Assembly (NCBI GenBank): GCA_005223375.1
Contig: RXOD01004262.1
Coordinates: 1 to 25,052 of the forward strand
DNA length: 25,052 bases
From: Amoebophrya sp. AT5.2
Taxonomy: Eukaryota; Sar; Dinophyceae; Syndiniales; Amoebophryaceae
Direction of reading: 5' to 3'
In this document: positions 9,291-19,751 of the stretch, piece by piece
How the letters are laid out: each line of letters begins with the position of its first letter
How positions within the stretch are numbered: position 1 is the stretch's first letter
Program-made: the position numbers and the translations under genes
The notes under the pieces: model-generated
Database searches by the model: none
The model's input: only the letters and a program-made list of their open reading frames with translations
What the model was told of the DNA's origin: nothing

Positions 9291-10713
9291 TCAGAACCGC
9301 ACGTACCGGTATTCATAGTTCTCGCTCACGTCTTCGGCCCTTGCTTTCGGTTTGGAGCGCATCATCACCTTCAGAAGGAGCAGAGCGACCAAAAAGAAAG
9401 CCGCCAGCGCTGTTCTCGGGACTGCCCTCACCTTCTCCAAGATTTCGATCTGGGTTTGAACCGCTGGTCCATGTCGGTGTTCTCTTACTCCACGTCCTTC
9501 CCCAAGCGCGGCCGCACTGCTGCTCGCCGCCAGAAGATGCAGAAACCTGTTGCCGAGGACGACCGTGGTCGGGGCTGGGTGCGGACGGACAGTCAGCATG
9601 TAGTAGTCGCTGTTCTTCTGGTCGACGGGCACAAACAGGTTCAAAAAGTGAACTTCTTGTTCCGGTTCTTGGTCTTTGTACTGCTTCCGCAGGCCGGCGA
9701 AGGCCATCTTCATCTTCTGCAGTCCGGGCGGCAGATGCTGGTCCCACCCCTTCGGCAGGTCCAGAAAGTCGTGCACTTCCTTGTCCGCTTTCTTCGTGTC
9801 CGCGTCTGATTGCTGCCGAATTGCTCGCAAGGCCTTGTCCTGGATTGTTTCTACTTCTTGTTCCGGCAAAAACACATTTTTGCTACAGAACAGAATGGAC
9901 TTGCGCGCGACGAAGCAGCCTCCTGCTTCTGCCAACTGCAGAAGCCCGTTCGAGAAGAGCTGCAGCAAGATCTGCTCGTACGCTTGCCGCGGGACTCGCG
10001 TGAACTGTGAGTCGAAATCCAGCTGGAAACTCTCGCCGTTGCCACCTCCCCCCCCACCTCGAGCAGAAGTAGAAGTAGCTGCAGAAGGAGCTGCCAGCTC
10101 CGCGAGCAGGAGACCGCTGCGAGAGGTCGAAGTCCCGGCCGTCGCCGGAATGTCTTCACAGTCGAACCGCACGTCAGGAACAGTCATTCCCGGTACGACA
10201 AAGGCGTTTTCGAAGTGCTGCCCTTGCCGCCGCGATTGGATCTTGTCTTGGAGTTGGAAGTTCTTCACAACTCCGGCAGGGATAAAGCTGCTGGAGAACG
10301 AGTTCGCACCGTCCGGGATGAAAGATGAAATCTCAATATGCAGAGGAGGTTTATTGTCCCTGCCCCACTTTTTCCAAAGAGCAGTTCGGGGAGTTGATTC
10401 CGTTCCTAGTCTCGTGGCTAAGTGGCTGCGTCCGGAGCTGCGTCGGGCTCGGGCAGGGGCCTCATTAATTCGGACCCCGAGCAGAAGCTTTCTCCGATAC
10501 TATGCTGTGTCCCAACTCGCTTTGGCACCTAAACGCCCCCAGGAAATATGTCTCGGGTTCCTTGACATTCAAGCCGGGACCTAAGTAGTAGACACCCCTG
10601 GGATATATGTCCCACTTTTCGGAATGGGTTCCAAATGGTTGAAAGAGCTGCGTCGCGAGCTGTGAGTACGTGACTGCGATAGCAGACCCATAGACTCCGC
10701 AAGGCTTCTGGCA
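9291..10713 (-). CDS. Membrane-anchored C-terminal portion, probably the 3' part of the coiled-coil gene upstream
   Basis: Two exons are inferred: 10713-10529 and 10359-9291, joined in phase 2 by donor GTGCCA and acceptor GGGGCAG. A neighbouring pair, GTATCG to GAAAAAG, also works. The first exon encodes LATQLFQPFGTHSEKWDIYP and RGVYYLGPGLNVKEPETYFL. The second continues DNKPPLHIEISSFIPDGA and contains FENAFVVPGMTVPDVRFDCE. It ends with one clear membrane helix (TALAAFFLVALLLLKVMM) and a charged tail, SENYEYRYVRF. The first exon has no ATG and opens directly after the TAG that seems to end the upstream coiled-coil frame, in the same reading frame. It therefore almost certainly depends on that gene for its start. 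Together they would give a signal peptide, a long coiled-coil ectodomain and a C-terminal anchor. Family not recognised; a faint SPFH-like flavour (GVYYLGPG) is not enough to name it. Confidence 0.6.
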
Positions 10714-13700
10714 CTACTTTTCGGGACAAGCACAAACTTCCTCGGCATACTCAAACAACTTCTGCTGGGCAGCCGCAAGCTCCTTCGCGTCTCCAAGAAT
10801 GTTGAGGTTCTGTTTCTCGAGGCGCGCTTTGTTTGGGGGCGTCATGTAGCGTTCCTGCAAGATTTTTTGCCCCGTTTCCTTGACGCTCGCTACTACCGGG
10901 TTGTTCGTAAGGACGTCCGTGACGGCAGCTGGCACCGAATAGAACGGCACTGCCGAAGTTGTAGTTCCGGCGTTGGCGTTCTCTGCACCAGCCGGTGGCG
11001 CGCTCGCGCTGGCAATGACCGCTTTTGCTTTTTTCACGATCGGCACGATGTAGCTGCTCAACGGCTCGAATGTTTTTTCTATTTTCATCCTACCCTTGTC
11101 CTCGCCCGCGTCCGCCAAATTCAGCATCTGCGCCCGCTCCCGAGTTTCATCTTCGGACGCATTTTTGTTTTCGTCCAGCATCAGCTGGCTGATCGTGGTC
11201 CCGCCGCCGGGCCCACCTGCCCCGCCAAAAAGTCCCCCGAGGAGGGATGAGGATGCCGTCTGAGCAGCTGCCGCGGACGTTGCGGATGGGCCCTCCGGAG
11301 GAACTGCGGGAGCACTCGCTGGAGCTCCGCTGGTCGTGCCGGCGGCTCCACTGGTGCCGGCAGCGCTCACAGGAGCAGGGGGGGAAACAGCCGCAGCCGC
11401 CTTTTGCTCACGAGCCTGAAGTATGATCCAAAGGTGGATTCAACTGTGGTACTAAGTAGATTCGATTGATTCGATCATGAACAAGACCGTTCGTTGATGC
11501 TTCTCTTATTCGAGGACGAGGACGAGAGCGAGACATCGATATTAATAGGCTGACCAGTGACCACCACGACCACGACTAGGACACCTTCTTCAGCAAGTCG
11601 AATTTAACAGCTGCCAACGAGAATCGAATCACCGCCGCGAGTTTTGCTTCGGCGGCTTGTGCAGCCTTTTGCGCCACGTCGAGCTTGGACTGTGCGCGCG
11701 CGTCACGGTCTGCCTCCCAAACCGTCTGCTGCTTCTCTGCCTTCTCGATGGCGTGCTTGCCTTGGGCAATTATGCCAACCAAACCCGCGTTCACATCGGC
11801 AGAAACAAACTTCGAGAAGAATTTCATCGGTTCCGCCGCAGGATTCTGTCAAGCATTTGATGCGTTTGCGTGTTCGCATATTTTTAAAGCGATGTTTTTA
11901 CGACCACATCGATTGTCAGGACGGTGCTCTTTTCTGATAGACTCAATTGACGTGGTTTTCTTGATGATCGAATTCGAATGAAATAGATACGAAACACAAT
12001 ATTAAGAAAAACACCTCCACATGCACATCATAAAATGGGGGGTGAGGTGGAGCTGCGCCTTTGACCCCCACGTAGTTCCGATAAACAAGGAAAGAACCTG
12101 GTCTTTCTGCTCCGCATCTTCCGCCTTTTGCTCGGCCATTTCGATGAGTTTGAGGCCTAAGAGCTGCGTCTCCAAAGCATTCAGCTGGACCAGGGCACCA
12201 GGGCCGCCCGCAGCTGCAGCTGCAGCAGCGCCGCCGGCCGGGCTCATTAACTTCTTCAGTGCCGCGTCAGCTCGGGCCTCCTTCTCCCTGGCGGCCGCAG
12301 TAGCGACGTCGAGTTTGTCAGCCTCCTTCTCGTACTTCTGCGCCTTCTGCTGCTCCGCAGCAATGTCTTCAATCGCCGAGGCCGCGGTGTTGACGACCGG
12401 TCCAAGCCCGAGCTTTTGCAAGACGGAGTCCGCGACGCGTTTCACCTTTGAACTTATTGATTCATTTTTTTTTTTTCATATGATTCCCACTACGGCCAAA
12501 CATCTCTCTGCAGCGTTGCCGTTGTCGCATCACCGACTGTGCGTGAGCACTACATCGTTTGGTTTCAAAATTTTTGAAGCATCACAGCAAGAATAACTTG
12601 TTTAAGTACAACCTGAAAAATCCTCGAAGTAGAAGAGTAGGCACCTTTTCCCCCATCTTTCGATTTGCTTCCGCCTCCGCTGCGTCATCGTCCTTTGTCG
12701 TCGGCATCTTCATCGCGTTTTGCGTCAGCTCTGCGAGTATCGTCGTCGCGGATGGAAGCTTCTTTGCTAGCTCGTCGTTGATTTTGGCGAACATCGAGGT
12801 GGAAACGGCGGTCTCGTCGCTCTCGGTCGGCAACATCTTGACTCCCTTATTTCCCCCCGTGTTCATCTCGAACTGCATCTTCTCGCCACCTCCTACATTG
12901 TTCCTTGGCACGAACGGCGATTTGCCGTTCCGTCCCAGGAAGCCGCCACTGACAACGCCTTCCAGCGGAGAAAGCGACCTGCTCCCGACTGCCGATTTCG
13001 CGAGCGTGTCCGCGACCGTCGCCGGCATGCCGGCTGGCTCCGTGTGCAGTTTCCCCATCCCGGGCACGACCTTGGGCAAATCGTGCGCGACCGCCGGCGG
13101 CATCGAAGCCTCTGTGTTCAGAAGGCCGGTAATCCCCTTCGAAACCGTGTTGAAGAGACCCGCGACCGGAGTGGTGGCAGCGGTTGTTGTTGCGACTACG
13201 TTTCCCCTCTTCTGTTGTTCTTCAGACTCTTGTATCATTTGCAGCCGCTCAGAAGCAACAGGAACTTCTACTCCGGAAGCAGTCCTCGTCCTTGTGGTAC
13301 TACTACTAGTGCCGGCACCGCTAATACCAATATTAACGACATCATGTCGAAGTCGATGTCGTGCTTGTTGAGGGAACGCCGTACTAGTTGCAAGAGCTTC
13401 TGGTTCGGCAGCCGCCCCTGGTACGCCAAACACCGGACTCACGGGGGCCGCACCATCACTGGTATCTGCCATCTTTTTCACTTCCTCCGCCTCATTGCCC
13501 CGACGATCACCTTCGTTCAGTGCGTTAACCTTTGCGGCCAATTTTTCCACCTTCTGCTGCGCCGCCTCGCGGAGGCGCTCCAACTTGGTCATCAGTTTCT
13601 CTTCTCTCGCTTCGGCCTCCTCCTCCTTCTTTTCGGCTTCGTGTTCCGCGCCCTCCTCGAGCTTCTCGGCCTGCTGTTCGGCGGCCTGCTCCATGGCCTC

Positions 13701-15663
13701 GGCGGTTTTCTCCCCCTCGTCCTTCTCCTTGTCGAAGCGTTCGGCGACGACATCCCGTGACCGGCTCGCCCAGTCGGCAGCGGCCTCCTTTTGCTTCTCA
13801 AAGTCTACAACTTTCGCGAACAAGGTGATGACCTTCTTTGAAGCTGCACCGTTGTTGGCCGCCGGGACGAAAGAAAACGGCTTCGTGCTGCTGCTGGGAG
13901 AAGCAGGGGTGGCGGTAGGGGCACGACCACTAGCTGCTGCCATACTATTGAAAGTAGCGGGGGCTGCAACATCTTCATCTTCTACTTCTGCTGCGACTGC
14001 GTCTCCGGAACCGGAAGCCGGACGAGCTGCACCAGTCGCAGGAGGACCTCCTGCTGCTGGCCCGGAAGGTGCTGTGCCTGTGACAGCACCTGCTGGCGGA
14101 GCCGGTGCAGCAGTCGCTTTCGCCTTTTCATCCGCTGCTTCAGCTTTTTGATGCTCATCATCTAGCTTCTTTTCCTCGGCGACGGCCTTCTTCGTCTCGC
14201 GCTTCTTGATCCTCTCCCACACGCCAGCGGGGAGGTACTGCTTCACGAAATCCGGGATGTGGGAGAGGCTCGCTTGTTGCTCATCCTGCATCCTCTTCAT
14301 CTCGGCTAAAGTGAGAACGTCTAACCCTGTGTCAGCCCCCTCTCCCGCTCCAACTGCGGTAGCACTACCACTACCGCCGGACCCCAGCAGCCCCGCCTTT
14401 GCATCCGCCCCAGCGCCAGGCGGACCAGCCGCAGCAGGAGCCGTCTGCTTCTCGTCTTGCGTCGCAACTTGCCCCACCGGCGGGATTGTCATGGACGTGT
14501 TCTTCTCCAGTTGCCTCCAGACACTTTGGATCTTATCCTCTGCCGTCGCCGCGATCGCGCTCGCCTGTGCCGCGGCCGTCTTTTCGAATTCCTTGGCCTT
14601 CTTCTTCTCGGCTTTCAAGTCTGTCTTGATCTTCTTCTTCGCTTCTTCTTCCCCCTTTTTCGCCTCTTTTAGCGTCGATTTCTCCTCCGCACGCGCGATC
14701 GCAATCTGTTGCTCGATGGACCGTAGCGCGGCTTTGGCCGCGTGGAACGCCGCGGACGTCTCCTTCTTCTGCTCTTCGCGCAGCTCGTGTACGATCTTCT
14801 GCTGCTGCTCCAGTTGTTTGTTCTTCTCCGCGCTGTCTGCTTTCGCGGCCACGGCCTTCGAAGAGGTGTCGGAGGATCCTCCACCGCCCGTCACTGCTTT
14901 CTCTTTTTCCGCTGCAGCTGCCCCAGCGGCCTTCACTACTTTTCCATCTTTGATGGTGTCGGCGGCCTTTCCCTTGTTGACCTCCTTCGTTGCCGCTGCA
15001 CCTTCGGTTTCAGTTTTGTCTTTCTTGACCACGTCGGCGGCGGCAGCAGGGTTTTTCTTGGCGTCCGCTTCGCGCCCCTGGTCGGGAACTGGCGAAACGC
15101 CCTCCGGAAGCGAGTCGGACGAAGCGGCGGCCACCGCGTTGTTCTGGGACGCGTCGTGTACAGGAGGCGCAGGGAGCTCTGATTTCTCAACTTCGAGGAC
15201 AGGAGTAGGTGGGGAAGACGAAGATAAGGCTCCAGACAGGACAGGCGCCTCAGTAGCCTCAGCCTTTTTGCTGGTAGGGGGAGGTTTGTAGCCGCCGGGC
15301 GGGGGAGCCTTGAAGCCGCCGAAGAGCTGTTGAGGTTGAGGTTGGTTGTGCCACGTAGTACGCAGGAAATTTGTACTAGAGAAGTAGCGGGAGCTGCTTT
15401 GTTTGGGAGGTAAGCATCCAGCAAATCGACCTCATCAATCAATATCAAAGTTCTCTTGATGTGGTTGTGCCGATAGGCTGTAACTACTGATGTTGAAGTA
15501 CCGTCTCCATAAAGCTTCGCTCCGCCAGGTCGATGGTAGCAGAACCGTCAACGGCGCCTCGGACACAACCAGGGCTTGCTGCGTAGAGTGCAAATAAAAG
15601 CAGCATTTTCCTACACCTGCGCCGCGGCGTTGAAGTTGATGTAGACGCTGCTCGGAACATCAT
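10714..15663 (-). CDS. Secreted Ala-rich coiled-coil protein, five exons, about 1,384 residues
   Basis: Exons are 15663-15502, 15326-12645, 12445-12098, 11845-11585 and 11415-10714. All four introns are GT...AG in phase 0 (donors GTACTT, GTGCCT, GTTCTT, GTGTCC; lengths 175, 199, 252 and 169). Exon 1 starts at the first of two adjacent ATGs and encodes a basic region followed by KMLLLFALYAASPGCVRG, a good signal peptide. Exon 2 opens with a Gly/Pro segment (LFGGFKAPPPGGYKPPP). It then has at least three long Glu/Lys/Ala helices, roughly residues 218-333, 436-470 and 556-676, likely coiled coils, separated by Pro/Ala/Gly linkers. Exons 3-5 add similar Ala-rich helices. Apart from one Cys in the signal segment and two just before the TAG, it is nearly free of cysteine. 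The apparent stop may be intronic (see 9291-10713). I do not recognise the family; a structural or cell-surface fibrous role is inferred from composition only. Confidence 0.78.
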
Positions 15664-16063
15664 CGCGAGCGGGGCCCCTTCCTGTGGCGCAACCTGCTCC
15701 GGAAAAGAATAAACGTGATCTTGTTCTTGGTGGTCGCGACCGATGAGGACAAGAAGAACTTGAGCAGTTGTTCGCTCTCAACTTATCGTTTTCTTCGTCT
15801 TATTTGCCGATTGGATTTAGTCCTAGTCGTTCTTTATCTACTGCATGATGGTGATGCCCATAATGACGTAATTATTATAATATTGATCTTCGCGATAACA
15901 AAGCCAGCTTCCATAAATATAAACCAAATTCAAAGAAGATTAAATACACCACGACGAGACAATGACAAAACGGAACACCGCGCGTACCGAGGATAGCGAT
16001 GCGCTGCGATGCAGCGGTGAAGCCGCCGGAGACACATCAGTCGAAGAAGCGGGATACGGTGAC
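15664..16063. other. Intergenic region upstream of the coiled-coil gene
   Basis: This 400-base stretch separates the ATG at 15663 from the stop of the next minus-strand gene at 16064. It is more A+T-rich than the exons, especially 15770-15960. Open frames are short and I see no gene, repeat or recognisable promoter motif. It should contain the promoter of the coiled-coil gene. Confidence 0.55.
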
Positions 16064-17209
16064 TCATACATTCATTAAAGTACCGAGAAGGACGCAGGCA
16101 TACATTGCGAATGCGATCACGTTCGTTCTTTTACGGCTCGTTGGACGGGGGGACGCGCACCCGTAATGTTGAAAGAATGGATGCAATTTTGCTTCGTATC
16201 TATTGTTTGATTGACCAACACTCATGCAATTTGGTGTGCCGTTGCTGTGGAGGTGCGCGATATTGTAGTCCTCTTGGCGTCCTCCGGTCATGCTCCAAGA
16301 ATGACTCGGTGCGGGCAGCAAAGAAATATGAACAACGTTTTGTACGTTGGTTTCTTTTTCGTATTTGTGGACTACGGAATGAATTGCATTCAAAAAGTCG
16401 CGCACGGGTTCTTTGAGCAACATCGCAAGCAGGGAGGCGACGGTCCTTTGGCTCGCAATTCTCGTTCTCCGGTCTCCACAGCTGCAGCACTATGCGTCAT
16501 CTATTAAAGCGGTTGCGGTCGTGGTCGTCCGATCACCGGAGGGGAAGGGGGAGGCAACAGGAACAGAGCCCGTAGCAGATCCACTTGCACTTTCAATAAC
16601 GGCAGATCCGGACGACCTGCTCGTCAGCCAGGAGCTCAGCGAGGCGACCGGGCTGGTCCACTTCCGCTTCCAGGACGCCTCAGTGTTTGATGATGGAGGA
16701 GTTGGAGAGCTTAATTCCTTCACCTGCGCCTTGAGCGCCTCGATCTCTGCGCGAAGCTTCGCGTTCTCAGATGCCAATTCAACATCGCCATCAGCACCTC
16801 GTCCTGCGCTGCCGGAAGCACCGGAAGGTGGCACAAGCACTCTCTCTTTCTTTTTGGCCGCCCCGCTCGAAGATGACGATGAGGGTGTTGACAACAACAT
16901 CTTCTGGTGCAGCTCACTGTTCGGTTTCCGTCGCTCTTCCGCACGGTATCGCGACAGAGGCTTGTACTCGGTCTCCAGGTACTTTACGTTTTCCCGAACC
17001 CAGGTCACCACGGCGTTTACCAGCGCCACGAACTGGTCGCATTTTTCCGCGACTATGATGCGGGCCTCCTTGGTCGAGAGCGGCGACTCCGGACCGGCCT
17101 CCGGGTTGTTTCGGTTCGCCGTCTGGTGGTCAAGCAGGTACAGCAGACTCTCAGCGGCGACAAGATCTTGGTCTTGAAGATTATGACGGCCAACACTGCT
17201 TCTGCGCAA
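16064..17209 (-). CDS. Coiled-coil protein of unknown function with an in-frame TAG, probably in an intron
   Basis: One minus-strand frame runs from 17209 to the TGA at 16064 and is interrupted only by TAG at 16492-16490. The first part contains KEARIIVAEKCDQFVALVNA, then VTWVRENVKYLETEYKPLSR, a Ser run, and a short coiled coil (ENAKLRAEIEALKAQVKEL). After the TAG the frame continues RTRIASQRTVASLLAMLLKE, PVRDFLNAIHSVVHKYEKET and NVVHISLLPAPSHSW. It ends with a hydrophobic segment (VIAFAMYACVLLGTLMNV) that could be a membrane anchor. Removing 75 bases from GTTCCT (donor near 16564) to GCATAG (16490) is phase-neutral and deletes the TAG. No ATG opens the frame and a TAG precedes it, so a 5' exon is missing. 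It may lie between 17300 and 17740. Family unknown. Confidence 0.5.
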
Positions 17210-17802
17210 CTACTTCAAAAATTTTAAGGGAGCACGTTTTTGTGATGGTTTCGATGCCGATTCCGATGACGATGCCTGATGATACTTCAATTGAAATCAC
17301 AAGCCAAACCAATCAAACAAATCAAACCAATCAAACCAATCACAAAAAGACTAAATAAGGGGATAGCTATGGTGAATCGCCGCGTGGATGCGTCTCGGAA
17401 CGCCTCGGCAAGGGACCGGACCTTTCGAAGTAATGCACGGGAATCCGCAGCCGTGGCGCCAGTGGTTACGGCTTCCGCAAGCTCCTTCGCCCCCCCGCTG
17501 CCCCTGGTGGTCGAGATCATGGCTCAAGAGGATCAGGAAAGACTCGGTGGTCACGATCTGGGATCCTTGACGAGGTCCTCTTCCACTTCTGATTGCTGCA
17601 CATTGGATCCGAGTTCTACGGGAGAAAATCTTCGAGCAGAACCGTTCTGAACAACCGGCCTTTTCGGCCCCCCACTTTTGGAGTGCGCAGGCGGGGGCTC
17701 CTGCAGTATCATTATCGCAGGGCTTTTTTTGTTGAGTCACGTAGCACAGTAGAAATCCAGAGGCGATTCGACATTCAGTGACCCAGTTGCTTTTGTCTCA
17801 AC
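17210..17802. other. Region between divergently oriented genes; may hold the 5' exon of the minus-strand gene
   Basis: This stretch lies between the open end of the coiled-coil frame at 17209 and the plus-strand ATG at 17803. A minus-strand frame starting at ATG 17520 reads GGAKELAEAVTTGATAADSR and ALLRKVRSLAEAFRDASTRR before entering the tandem repeat, and could be a first exon. I could not find a phase-consistent junction to 17209. The remainder should contain promoters for both directions. Confidence 0.35.
17311..17342. repeat. Tandem repeat of AATCAAACC (about 3.5 copies)
   Basis: Copies lie at 17311-17319 (last base A), 17320-17328 and 17329-17337, with a partial unit at 17338. Read on the minus strand it creates a false hydrophobic segment (Ile/Leu/Gly/Cys), not a real membrane helix. 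Confidence 0.8.
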
Positions 17803-19127
17803 ATGGGCGAAGCCCCCAAAACAATAGAGCGCCGCGCAATGGACGAGCTCGGCGCCGCCGTTTCTGCACTCCTCCTTTTCCGCCCCGGCCATGAAATCAA
17901 GGCCGACACGTTTGTTGCCCTTCGCCCCGCACGGCCTGACGCGGACCCGACGGCGTCCGACGCTTGGCTCCCGGTTCAGGTGAAGGCGACCTGCCAGCGT
18001 TCGCCCGTATGGTGTCGCAAGATCCGCCACGTGCTCAACACGGAGAAAATGGCTCTCCACGGCTGCGTTCTTCTGGGGTTCTCGCTTCGGGTCCAGGACA
18101 ACTGCTTCGTCCTTTTGGTGCATAAATGCCGAGACTACACGGGCTTCGAAGTAGACGCTCCGAGCTACAACTACGCACGGAAGGACATCGCGACCGCCCT
18201 TGTGGATATCATAGAAGGAGGGGAGGCAACGCTTCTGCAAAACCCGACGCGGAGCCTCGTCTATTCTCAAGAAACCCTCACGGAACACGATGCGCGCCGG
18301 GACTTTAAGAAGGTTCTACAGGGCAGCCAGCTGCGACACGAGCCGCCTGCAGGAGAATACGGACCAGTGGACGGATACCTGCGAATTGTGGGGGAGGGAG
18401 AGCCGGAACGGAGCCCAGTGCGGGTCCAGGAAAAGGTGTGCCAATGGCGGTGGAGTCGAGGCAAAACTCTATGCCTGCGGGCAAAGATCACTAGGTACTA
18501 GCACTATTCATGACGCAGCTTTGCGAATGCTAACCCGAAGCCTTTGCTTTTATACTTTGCCGCTCAAGCCATTCTCCAACGTCCGCAGGGCCAGCGGCCG
18601 GCCGTACACTCTCAACGACGCGGACTTTCTCCTCCTCCACGCCAGAGCACCCGACGCCAACCCTCAGAACAGCTTCCGCGCAGTCGGGGCTGCGCTCATT
18701 CCCTTCGATATCCTCGCGAAGGAGGGATACCTCTGGGAGAGTGATGAGTACCGTCATTTTTTGTTGGTTCTAATTATGTTACGGGCGCCTGGGGCGCAAT
18801 TTTTAGAAAAATAGAGAGGCTGCCGCACGCACAGACTTGCTTTCGGGATCTTTCTTTCTGTTCAATGATCGATGCCGAATCAACCACATTCATTCGAAAA
18901 TGATCTACACAAACAGGGAGCCGGGGAGAGGGATCCTGAGTCTCTTTCCTGATATTTGTGGCGTGCAAACCCCGCGCAAGGGTGTTTTCGAGGAGTACTT
19001 CTACGATCGAACGGATGTTCCCGACGCCTTCTCTCGAATCATAATTGGGGACGAACCAGCAGCAACCGACGGGCCCAAGCTCAAGTGTCAACGGACGGAA
19101 GAAGACGAAAGGCGCAGCATTCAATGA
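17803..19127 (+). CDS. Probable PD-(D/E)xK-type nuclease relative, one intron and one frame break
   Basis: The frame starts at ATG 17803 and is the only convincing plus-strand gene. The N-terminal part has a helix (TIERRAMDELGAAVSALL), then EIKADTFVALRP, ASDAWLPVQVKAT and GCVLLGFSLRVQDNCFVLLV. This is a helix-strand-D-strand-QxK order as in PD-(D/E)xK endonucleases, including homing-endonuclease types in which a Gln precedes the catalytic Lys. Farther on, GRPYTLNDADFLLLHA and AALIPFDILAKEGYL resemble the Y-D-F ... IP ... L strands that follow the core in such folds. The reading frame changes once, between about 18391 and 18435, by one extra base in an A run or an unspliced 31-base GT...AG block (18389-18419 region). 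The final exon is 18917-19127. Intron 18748-18916 has donor GTACCG, acceptor AAACAG, phase 2. Catalysis is inferred; host role unknown. It could be a selfish-element nuclease or a domesticated one. Confidence 0.6.
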
Positions 19128-19751
19128 CCGACCCTGCGATGGTCTCGCGAGCAGTGAATTCGTGCGCGGGTGTTTCTTTGGCTGATGTCGTGGACGATGA
19201 AGTGATATGTTTTGCTAGGCTCTCTGGCCAAAAAAACAAAGCATGTCGCTGTCTATTCACGTGTAGGAAATGTTGAAACCGCCATAGGGCGACGGTGCCC
19301 GTTGTGGTCTGTGCAGCCATGCTGTTCATGGACCAAAAATAGAGTCCAGCGGAAGCCTAGGTAGAAGGGCGTCAGCTGGACATGAAGATCTTTGATCTAA
19401 ATCTAAAAATCAATAGCGATATAAATTCATAATGAAATATGATTATAAATGGATAGCCAATGCCCAACGAATTGCGATTCGATCGCGAGCATTGGTTTCT
19501 CCGAAACCCTCGAGGATGGCTGCAGGTAGAAAACCGGGACCGCAGTCCCGGCACACAAGTCGGTCTTCGGTGTAGAGCTGATGAAAAGGGCGGCCCGCCC
19601 ATAAAAACGCGTGGTTCCAGGGGTGCTGTAAAAATCTAAAACGAAAGCGATCACCATGCTGCCACGGCAACATGGTGACCGCCACACCGGTGGCACTATT
19701 GTGCACTACGATCTAGAATCCTGCCTCCGACGGGCCAAAGAAGGGCGACGT
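19128..19751. other. Convergent intergenic region with two hairpins
   Basis: Two genes converge here (plus-strand stop at 19127, minus-strand stop at 19752). A perfect 7-bp stem, CCGGGAC and GTCCCGG, with loop CGCA lies at 19534-19551. A longer imperfect stem (19-base arms, 16 matches, essentially no loop) centres on 19664/19665, with arm core CACCATG. Both lie just downstream of the large minus-strand gene and could mark its 3' end. No credible gene is visible; 19400-19460 is A+T-rich. Confidence 0.5.

Noticed and set aside
13495..15291. Long Ala/Ser/Phe-rich plus-strand frames
   Set aside because: They are antisense to the Ala/Glu/Lys-rich exon 2 of the coiled-coil gene; their composition is the direct complement of its codons.
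10714..16492. Reassigned stop codons (TAG or TAA read as sense) as in one reported Amoebophrya strain
   Set aside because: More than 1,300 codons of the coiled-coil gene and about 860 of the last exon of the unknown gene contain no in-frame stops, and Gln is written CAA/CAG throughout. A general reassignment would scatter TAA/TAG through these frames.
17287..17400. Hydrophobic minus-strand segment resembling a membrane helix
   Set aside because: The Ile/Gly/Leu/Cys pattern comes from the nine-base AATCAAACC repeat, so it is more likely intronic or intergenic.
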